Assembly (NCBI GenBank): GCA_002359635.1
Contig: DENJ01000116.1
Location: 19,138 to 24,247 of the forward strand
From: Burkholderiales bacterium UBA2647
Lineage (GTDB): Bacteria; Pseudomonadota; Gammaproteobacteria; Burkholderiales; Burkholderiaceae_E
Reading direction: 5' to 3'
DNA: 5,110 nt
Shown here piece after piece: positions 1 through 5,110 of the stretch. The translations under genes and the position numbers were made by a program. Below the pieces are notes generated by a model. The model ran no database searches, was not told the DNA's origin, and was given only the letters and a program-made list of their open reading frames with translations. How positions within the stretch are numbered: position 1 is the first letter of the stretch; each line of letters opens with the position of its first letter.

Positions 1-76
1 CCGCGGTTATACCATGGCAGACTGTTTTTGATGCGTCAGGCGTCTGGGAGGGTGCAGTCTTTAGGGGCTGTTATCT

Positions 77-95
77 TGCATGGCGTCGCGACAAA
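77..95 (+). repeat. Direct repeat copy 1 upstream of alr
   Basis: TGCATGGCGTCGCGACAAA occurs here and again, base for base, at 98-116. The copies are separated by 2 bases, so the period is 21 bases, about two helical turns. The core GTCGCGAC (85-92) is a perfect 8-base palindrome. The pair lies in the alr leader, ahead of the preferred start. It could be a tandem protein-binding site or just a small tandem duplication; the sequence alone does not decide. Confidence 0.85.
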
Positions 96-97
96 AG

Positions 98-116
98 TGC
101 ATGGCGTCGCGACAAA
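98..116 (+). repeat. Direct repeat copy 2 upstream of alr
   Basis: This is the second identical 19-base copy of the repeat at 77-95, with its palindromic core GTCGCGAC at 106-113. It ends 47 bases before the GTG start of alr. The identity breaks immediately outside the unit on both sides (T versus G before, A versus C after), so the repeat is sharply bounded. Confidence 0.85.
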
Positions 117-153
117 CAAGATGCCTCAAGGCAGACGTTCAATGCAGTAACAC

Positions 154-159
154 GAGGGA
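154..159 (+). promoter_or_regulatory. Ribosome binding site deciding the alr GTG start
   Basis: GAGGGA lies just ahead of the GTG at 164, with GAGG ending six bases before it, which is normal Shine-Dalgarno spacing. No comparable purine-rich site stands before the in-frame ATG at 80 (the preceding bases are GTTATCTTGC). Together with the conserved opening MPRPLCATID this supports translation from 164. Confidence 0.7.
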
Positions 160-163
160 AACA

Positions 164-1336
164 GTGCCTAGACCACTTTGCGCGACCATTGACGTTTCGA
201 GGATGCGTGCCAACTTTGCGCTTTTGCGCGAGCAACTCCAGCCTTTTCGGTGTTGGGCCGTGGTCAAGGCCAATGCCTATGGTCACGGCCTGGACGCTGG
301 ACTGCTGGGGTTTGAAGAGGCCGATGGGCTGGCCTTGATTGAACCGGCGTTTGCGCGCTATCTCCGGGAAAAAGGCTGGCGCAAGCCGATTTTGCTGATG
401 GAAGGTATTTTTGACGAAGCCGATTTAACAAGCTGCGTTGAAGCTCGTGTCGACCTAGTGGTTCACGATGTCTGGCAGCTCAAACTCATCGAATCGCATC
501 GATGCAGCGCCATGCTGCGAGAGACCGGGGTTAGGCTTTGGATCAAGTTTAATGGCGGGATGAACCGCTTGGGGTTTCTGGCAGATGAAGGCTTACGTCA
601 GGTTGAGCGCTTGCATCGCGAAGGTTTCGGGCTCGGCGTCATCGCACACTTTGCCAATGCCGATGCGCTGTCAAGCGATTCGCAAAGCGAGCAAAACATG
701 CTCAAGATCTTGAAGGCTGTTAGGCTGATCGATCATCAAATGCCTTGCAGCTTTGCCAATTCAGCAGCCTCCCATCGCCTTGTGCAGGCAAGGCAACATC
801 GCTGGCAGACCTTAAGGCCTGATCTGCCCGAAGCACTGGGCGCTGACTGGCTCAGGCTCGGCATTGCACTCTACGGCGCTTCGGCCTTCGACAACATTGA
901 GGCTGGCGCACTCGGCCTTTCGCCTGTCATGCGGCTTGAATCGCGGGTATTGAGCATTCAATCGCTAAAGCCGGGTGATCGGGTTGGCTATGGCGGGCGA
1001 TTTGTGGCACAAAAAAACAGTCGAATCGCGATCATCGCCGGCGGGTATGCTGATGGTTACCCTCGTCAGGCGCCAGATGGCACACCGATTTGGATCGCAG
1101 GCCATCTGTGCCCGCTCGCGGGCCGCGTCTCGATGGACATGATCACCGCGGATGTCAGCGATCATCCGCAGATTCAAGCCGGCGATCTTGTTGAACTCTG
1201 GGGTGAGCGGCTTTCGGTTGATCGGGTTGCGGCGGCGGCAGGCACGATCGGCTATCAGTTGCTGAGCGGGCTTACCGAACGCGTCCCGAGGCGAATCCTC
1301 AAGGCCGCGATGCGGGATGAAACGGGCGGATCCTAA
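164..1336 (+). CDS. alr: Alanine racemase (PLP-dependent, cell-wall D-alanine supply)
   Basis: The protein interconverts L- and D-alanine in the cytoplasm, supplying D-Ala for peptidoglycan. From the GTG at 164 it has 390 residues. Visible family marks are the PLP lysine K35 in AVVKANAYGHG (codon 266-268), KFNGGMNRLGF at 128-138 (equivalents of the K129/R136 region of the Bacillus enzyme), IAHFANAD at 160-167, FANSAAS at 197-203, WLRLGIALYG at 229-238, the second catalytic base Y276 in VGYGGRF (codon 989-991), and GRVSMDM at 320-326. The N-terminal barrel and C-terminal beta domain are both complete. An in-frame ATG at 80 would add 28 residues (MASRQKCMASRQ...) with no family resemblance and made partly of the repeat pair. 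The GTG instead gives the typical opening MPRPLCATID and has a GAGGGA site in front, so I prefer it. Length is somewhat above the usual 355-375, partly through about 14 extra residues at roughly 204-222. radA follows after 3 bases, suggesting co-transcription. Function is near certain; the start is likely. Confidence 0.96.
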   Translation: MPRPLCATIDVSRMRANFALLREQLQPFRCWAVVKANAYGHGLDAGLLGFEEADGLALIEPAFARYLREKGWRKPILLMEGIFDEADLTSCVEARVDLVVHDVWQLKLIESHRCSAMLRETGVRLWIKFNGGMNRLGFLADEGLRQVERLHREGFGLGVIAHFANADALSSDSQSEQNMLKILKAVRLIDHQMPCSFANSAASHRLVQARQHRWQTLRPDLPEALGADWLRLGIALYGASAFDNIEAGALGLSPVMRLESRVLSIQSLKPGDRVGYGGRFVAQKNSRIAIIAGGYADGYPRQAPDGTPIWIAGHLCPLAGRVSMDMITADVSDHPQIQAGDLVELWGERLSVDRVAAAAGTIGYQLLSGLTERVPRRILKAAMRDETGGS

Positions 1337-1339
1337 GCG

Positions 1340-2707
1340 ATGAAGGCAACGCGAAACAAAGTAATCTATGAGTGCAGCGCCTGTGCAAGCCAGGTCCCAA
1401 AATGGGTCGGCCAGTGTCCCGGATGTCAAGCCTGGAACACCCTCAGCGAGCAGCGTGTCGAGAAATCGGCCGGTCACCGTTACGAATCCCTGGCACCGAT
1501 GTCGCAGGTTGTCAGTATGTCGGCGGTGGATGCGATGGATATGGATCGCTTCTCGAGCGGTTCGGTTGAGTTTGATCGCGTGCTCGGGGGAGGTCTTGTT
1601 CAAGGGGCGGTCGTCTTGATCGGCGGCGATCCCGGGATCGGTAAATCGACCTTGCTCCTTCAGACGGCGGCCCATGTTTCGCAGATTCAGGCCCGCGTGC
1701 TCTATGTCAGCGGCGAGGAGTCCTTGCCGCAAATCGCGCTGCGCGCTCAACGACTCGGGCTTGGGGATGCGCAAATCGATCTGCTTGCGGAGATTTCACT
1801 TGAAAAAATTATTCAAGCGATTTCAGATAGTAAACCACTTTTTGTGGTTATAGATTCCATTCAGACGCTATTTACCGACGCCCTTAGCGCTGCGCCAGGC
1901 TCGGTCTCCCAGGTTCGGGAGTGTGCAGCCCAACTGACGCGTTGTGCCAAACAGGGGGGAAGTACACTCGTGCTTATCGGCCATGTCACGAAAGAGGGCA
2001 CCTTGGCAGGCCCGCGGGTCTTGGAGCACATCGTCGACGCAGTGTTGTACTTTGAAGGTGACAGTCAATCGTCGTTTCGTCTGGTGCGCAGCTTCAAGAA
2101 TCGATTTGGATCGGTGAATGAGCTTGGCGTGTTTGCAATGACCGAGCGAGGGCTTCGTGCGGTTTCTAACCCTTCTGCCTTGTTTTTGTCTCAGCATGCA
2201 AAGCCCGTTCCGGGCTCCTCTGTTCTTGTTACGCAGGAGGGTAGCCGCCCGCTGCTTGTTGAAATCCAGGCCCTGCTCGATGCCAGCGCGGGCTTGCAAC
2301 CACGCAGGCTGGCGGTTGGCCTTGACGCACAGCGCCTGGCGCTGCTTTTGGCGGTTTTACACCGGCACGCAGGCATCGCCTGTCACGATCAAGACGTGTT
2401 TCTGAACGCGGTGGGCGGGGTGAGAATCAGCGAACCGGCGGCTGATCTTGCAAGTCTGTTTGCGATTGTTTCTTCACTAAAAAACAAAGCCATAGAGAAG
2501 GGTCTGGCTGTTTTTGGCGAGGTCGGTCTGGCAGGCGAAATCAGGCCATGCCCCCGTGGCCAAGACCGGATTCGAGAGGCTGCCAAGTTGGGTTATCAGC
2601 GCTTGATTGTGCCCAAGGCAAACATGCCCAAGACAGCGATTGAAGGGCTGGCAATTGCCGGTGTGGACCGGCTGGATCAAGCGCTTGATGCGCTGTGGGC
2701 ATCTTGA
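1340..2707 (+). CDS. radA: DNA repair protein RadA (Sms), recombination branch-migration ATPase
   Basis: RadA is a RecA-like, DnaB-related ATPase that processes recombination intermediates by branch migration and helps repair of broken forks. At 455 residues it is full length for the family. In order: a C4 zinc finger with C12, C15, C26 and C29 (CSAC...CPGC); the RecA-like ATPase core with Walker A GGDPGIGKST at 95-104, YVSGEES at 122-128, Walker B LFVVIDSIQT at 167-176, and the RadA-specific KNRFG at 253-257; then a Lon-protease-like domain from about 300 to the end with GEVGLAGEIRP at 393-403. All key ATPase residues are intact. The ATG lies 3 bases after the alr stop; GGCGGA (1325-1330), inside the end of alr, is a plausible ribosome binding site 9 bases ahead, so translation may be coupled. 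The last 31 bases overlap the end of hpnE on the other strand. A local AT-rich patch at 1801-1860 is noted separately. Confidence 0.98.
   Translation: MKATRNKVIYECSACASQVPKWVGQCPGCQAWNTLSEQRVEKSAGHRYESLAPMSQVVSMSAVDAMDMDRFSSGSVEFDRVLGGGLVQGAVVLIGGDPGIGKSTLLLQTAAHVSQIQARVLYVSGEESLPQIALRAQRLGLGDAQIDLLAEISLEKIIQAISDSKPLFVVIDSIQTLFTDALSAAPGSVSQVRECAAQLTRCAKQGGSTLVLIGHVTKEGTLAGPRVLEHIVDAVLYFEGDSQSSFRLVRSFKNRFGSVNELGVFAMTERGLRAVSNPSALFLSQHAKPVPGSSVLVTQEGSRPLLVEIQALLDASAGLQPRRLAVGLDAQRLALLLAVLHRHAGIACHDQDVFLNAVGGVRISEPAADLASLFAIVSSLKNKAIEKGLAVFGEVGLAGEIRPCPRGQDRIREAAKLGYQRLIVPKANMPKTAIEGLAIAGVDRLDQALDALWAS
2676..2689. repeat. 14-base perfect palindrome in the radA/hpnE overlap
   Basis: ATCAAGCGCTTGAT reads the same on both strands and sits inside the overlap of the two gene ends, covering the hpnE stop codon (TGA, complement of 2677-2679). 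As RNA it could form only a 5-base stem with a GCGC loop and has no T-run after it, so it is not a convincing terminator. It may simply reflect coding of DQALDAL in radA. Confidence 0.5.
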
Positions 2708-4290
2708 AAACGAGCCCCCAGGGCTGTTGCGCATGCCGTCGCGCTTCGCAAAGCCGACTCCAGACAAGCCGGAAGCATGTCTTGGCTGCCGTCAGCAATC
2801 CAATCACCCGCAAGCCAGATGCCTTGATCGCTGAAGCGATTGAAAGGCGGCCAATGTAAACCGAAGCGCGACGGTGTTGCTGCGTGGTGTTCATAAATGT
2901 CTTTGTAATCAATGGCTTGAATCCCGAACTGTCGTTGAATCTCATCGGCTTGCCTTCTTGCTTCGATGGCATCGTGCTGGGCTGAGATCACAAGGCCTGC
3001 TGTTCGCGATGCTTTGGATGCTTGCTGCGCCCCGTCGACGACATCCCTTTGGTTGGGGAAGAGCCAGGCTGCAGGGCCGCGATCACGCAAAAGCAGTTGC
3101 GGCTTTACTTGTGCTGCCTCGGTGGGCTTCGGTAGGCACAGCCAACGCGTGAGGATGCCCAAAGGCTTTGGCAGTGCGCGTAAATCATCTTGGAGCCTCT
3201 CGAGACCCTGCTGGATCGCCCGATGGCGGTGCGGCGTCGAGGCAGCATAGGCTAAGGATTGCTGCGTGAGCGCTAAAGCCCGTTGGGGCTCGAGCGCGAG
3301 CACAATGTGTTCGTAAGGTCCGTCCAAAGTTTCCTGGCCGGCAAGCTTAAGCCACCAAGACCCCGCAGATTGCTCAACATGTTGGAACACCGGCTTTGAG
3401 GCCATGCTTAACACCCGCGCCCCGCGACGTATATCGAGGGGTCCGAATTGCGGATCATGCTTGCTCTCTGGCCTGCCTCGCGCAAGCGGTAAGGCAAGTA
3501 GTTCACCAAGATCGCAGCGTTGATGCATCCAGTGACTTGCATCCAACTGAGGATTGGCCATGGCCTCATTGAGTACGGTGGTGAACCGGAGCGCACAGGC
3601 TTGATCACTTGGGCAATTCAATGCCGACTCACATAGGGCATCGACCCAGCGACGCACCAGGGCCTGGCGCAATCGCAGCCCGTCGAGCCATTCATCAAGC
3701 GAACAGGATGCTCGGGGTGGGTGCCGATAGGCCCGTCGAAGCAGCATCGCAAGCTCGATCAGGCTTTGAAAAGGCATTGCTCGAGCGCCGGCGAGCCAGG
3801 AGAGTTGTGCAAGTCCAAGCGCCAGTGTCCGCCCTGGCTCCAGCGATGCCATGGCCTGTCTTGTGAATCCGGCCTGAATGCCCTGGACCCAGGTGGCCTG
3901 GCCCATGAACATGCGGCGTTCATGCTGCGCGGCCGAGCTCGAAAGATGCGGCGGCGCAGCCAATCTCGGGAACCGAGACTGAGCCTTGTTACGCACAAGC
4001 TCTCGAATCATGAAGTCTGGCGGCCTGAAGGTATGGTGCTGTTCGTTGCTATAGCGCGCAAGAAGACCGCGAAGGCACCGGTAGGCGCCAATCACCAAAT
4101 GCTGCCCATTGTCGAGCTTCAGGATGTCGCCGTTAAGATCAATGTCAAGGCCACGCGCACGCCCGCCGAGTTGGCGCGTTGCTTCAAAAAGCCTGACCGC
4201 AATGCCCCGATCTTGTAATAGCCGCGCGCATGTCAGTCCAGCCCAACCAGCGCCGATCACCGCAATCCGGGGCCCGGGTATATGCATCAC
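2677..4290 (-). CDS. hpnE: Hydroxysqualene dehydroxylase HpnE (squalene-associated FAD-dependent amine-oxidase-like enzyme)
   Basis: HpnE uses FAD to reduce hydroxysqualene to squalene, the last step of the bacterial HpnCDE route from farnesyl diphosphate; older annotations call it squalene-associated desaturase. The N-terminus has the dinucleotide-binding fold IAVIGAGWAGL (GxGxxG at 13-18), acidic E36 at the end of strand 2, and QLGGRAR at 40-46. DNGQH (60-64) followed by GAY is typical of HpnE. Further family marks are PRLAAPPHL at 108-116, LCESALNCP at 219-227, and the C-terminal FAD motif LAGDW (493-497) followed by LPACLESALRS (506-516). At 537 residues it is clearly longer than the usual 420-470; the extra seems to lie mainly after residue 116 and in loops of the C-terminal half. 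No signal peptide is evident. The start is a GTG (4288-4290) directly followed by ATG (4285-4287), either of which may be used; no strong ribosome site is visible, which fits coupling to hpnD, whose stop is 18 bases upstream. The 3' end overlaps radA by 31 bases. Confidence 0.92.
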   Translation of the reverse strand: MMHIPGPRIAVIGAGWAGLTCARLLQDRGIAVRLFEATRQLGGRARGLDIDLNGDILKLDNGQHLVIGAYRCLRGLLARYSNEQHHTFRPPDFMIRELVRNKAQSRFPRLAAPPHLSSSAAQHERRMFMGQATWVQGIQAGFTRQAMASLEPGRTLALGLAQLSWLAGARAMPFQSLIELAMLLRRAYRHPPRASCSLDEWLDGLRLRQALVRRWVDALCESALNCPSDQACALRFTTVLNEAMANPQLDASHWMHQRCDLGELLALPLARGRPESKHDPQFGPLDIRRGARVLSMASKPVFQHVEQSAGSWWLKLAGQETLDGPYEHIVLALEPQRALALTQQSLAYAASTPHRHRAIQQGLERLQDDLRALPKPLGILTRWLCLPKPTEAAQVKPQLLLRDRGPAAWLFPNQRDVVDGAQQASKASRTAGLVISAQHDAIEARRQADEIQRQFGIQAIDYKDIYEHHAATPSRFGLHWPPFNRFSDQGIWLAGDWIADGSQDMLPACLESALRSATACATALGARFQDAHSASSA

Positions 4291-4308
4291 CGCAAGCGTC
4301 TCGCAGCT

Positions 4309-5110
4309 TCAGGCAATCGGCCGCAGGCGAGGCGGCGCGGCAAAGAGCCAGGTGCGCCAAGCCAAGAAGAGCTTTCGCAGCGGTGTGATCGACACCCGCT
4401 GATGCATCACTTGAAAGCCATCCTCTTCAATGCAAATGAGCAAATCATGATAAATCGCCGCCATGATCAGACCAGGGCGTTGCGCCCGGCGCGCCTCCGG
4501 TGGCAGATGCCTGAAGGCCTCCGACATCGATCCTCGGGCGGCCGTTGCGGCTCGAGACAGCAGTCTTTCGAGTTCCGGCTCGGCCTGGCAGGACATCAGG
4601 CGGTCCTCTTGAATACCAGCCTCGCGTAGCCATTGCTGGGGCAGGTAAAGGCGCCCGCGACGAGCATCTTCGCCCACATCGCGGATGATGTTGATCCACT
4701 GAAGTCCGCGACCCAGAGCGATGGCGTAGTGATCAAGTGATTCTGACCAGTTGTCGTTACTGCCTTGGAAAATGCGCGCCGCCAATTGTCCGACCGCCCC
4801 TGCGACCCGATCCAGATAAACCCAAAGCGCGGCCTCGTCGGGGTAGCGTTGAACCATCAAGTCCATCCGCATGCCATCCAAAACGGCATGAAATCGTCCG
4901 ATGGGCAAGTTCAATCGCCTCACATGGGGCGCAAGTGCCAAGGTGACGGGATGACTTGGCATCCCGATATGCAGGCGTTCGATTTCCGCCTCCCACCAGT
5001 CAAGCTTTCTTGCGGCCAAATCAGCATCGGAGCATTCGTCAACCACATCGTCCACCTCCCGACAAAAGGCATAAAGGGCCATCATCGCGGCGCGCATCGG
5101 ATCGCGCAGG
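4309..5110 (-). CDS. hpnD: Presqualene diphosphate synthase HpnD (squalene/phytoene synthase family), N-terminus cut by window edge
   Basis: HpnD condenses two farnesyl diphosphates into presqualene diphosphate, the first step of hopanoid-type squalene synthesis. The reading frame stays open to the window edge: LRDP precedes the first visible Met (5095-5097), so about 266 residues are present and roughly 20-30 N-terminal ones lie beyond base 5110. Numbering from that Met, ALYAFCREVDDVVDE (7-21) carries the first Asp-rich Mg-diphosphate site, DGMRMDL (74-80) and YLDRVAGAVGQLA (94-106) are family helices, and NIIRDVGEDARRGRLYLP (136-153) carries the second Asp-rich site with N136, D140 and D144. 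The wording CREVDDVVDE and the C-terminal VSITPLRKLFLAWR point to HpnD rather than HpnC (usually A-R-x-x-DDIADE). Phytoene synthase is the alternative, but HpnE directly downstream (18-base gap) argues for squalene. The Met at 5097 is internal, not the true start. hpnC is expected upstream, outside the window. Confidence 0.94.
   Translation of the reverse strand, partial: LRDPMRAAMMALYAFCREVDDVVDECSDADLAARKLDWWEAEIERLHIGMPSHPVTLALAPHVRRLNLPIGRFHAVLDGMRMDLMVQRYPDEAALWVYLDRVAGAVGQLAARIFQGSNDNWSESLDHYAIALGRGLQWINIIRDVGEDARRGRLYLPQQWLREAGIQEDRLMSCQAEPELERLLSRAATAARGSMSEAFRHLPPEARRAQRPGLIMAAIYHDLLICIEEDGFQVMHQRVSITPLRKLFLAWRTWLFAAPPRLRPIA

Noticed and set aside
1..76. Sigma-70-like promoter for alr, or a divergent promoter for a gene left of the window (TATAAC on the - strand near 5-10)
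   Set aside because: TTGATG (28-33) and TATCTT (72-77) on the + strand are wrongly spaced, and the - strand TATAAC has no matching -35 box. No pair is good enough to annotate.
31..150. Small + strand frame of 39 codons (MRQASGRVQSLG...) through the alr leader and repeats
   Set aside because: No ribosome binding site precedes its ATG, it has no recognisable features, and part of it is the direct repeat read in another frame (HGVAT twice).
965..1774. 269-codon open frame on the - strand opposite alr and radA
   Set aside because: It lies entirely antisense to two confidently identified genes, shows no recognisable domain, and is explained by GC-rich codon shadowing.
2713..2725. Possible hairpin AGCCC-CCA-GGGCT just after the radA stop as a terminator
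   Set aside because: The stem has only 5 pairs and no T-run follows on the + strand. On the - strand a short TTTT follows, but it lies before the hpnE stop, so termination there would cut the gene.
3721..4218. 165-codon open frame on the + strand within hpnE
   Set aside because: It is fully antisense to the HpnE coding region, has no recognisable motif, and is a composition shadow.
1..5110. CRISPR array, tRNA/rRNA, insertion sequence or phage genes
   Set aside because: There are no regularly spaced repeats beyond the single pair, no transposase or integrase motifs, and almost every base is accounted for by four ordinary genes.

Overview
The window carries four genes in two converging blocks and is almost fully coding. 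The + strand block is alr (alanine racemase) followed closely by radA (DNA repair ATPase). The - strand block is the 3' part of hpnD (presqualene diphosphate synthase, cut by the right edge) followed by hpnE (hydroxysqualene dehydroxylase). The two blocks meet tail to tail, with a 31-base antiparallel overlap of the radA and hpnE 3' ends.

The source looks like a moderately GC-rich Gram-negative bacterium, most likely a betaproteobacterium (Burkholderiales-like). This rests on the alr-radA pairing, the MNRLGF wording of the racemase, and the HpnD/HpnE-type squalene genes. It is an inference from gene content and protein wording, not from a marker gene.

Region by region: bases 1-163 are a non-coding leader holding two identical 19-base direct repeats and, just before alr, a good ribosome binding site. 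Bases 164-1336 are alr, best started at a GTG rather than at the upstream ATG at base 80. Bases 1340-2707 are radA. Bases 2677-4290 are hpnE. Bases 4309-5110 are hpnD without its N-terminus.

How the genes work together: HpnD joins two farnesyl diphosphates into presqualene diphosphate, HpnC (not in this window, expected beyond base 5110) turns that into hydroxysqualene, and HpnE reduces it to squalene, the usual precursor of hopanoids. alr and radA are housekeeping genes (D-alanine for cell wall; recombination intermediate processing) with no known functional link to the squalene genes. I see no novel defence, mobile or RNA-guided system here. The most unusual points are the repeat pair upstream of alr, the long HpnE protein, and the overlapping gene ends.
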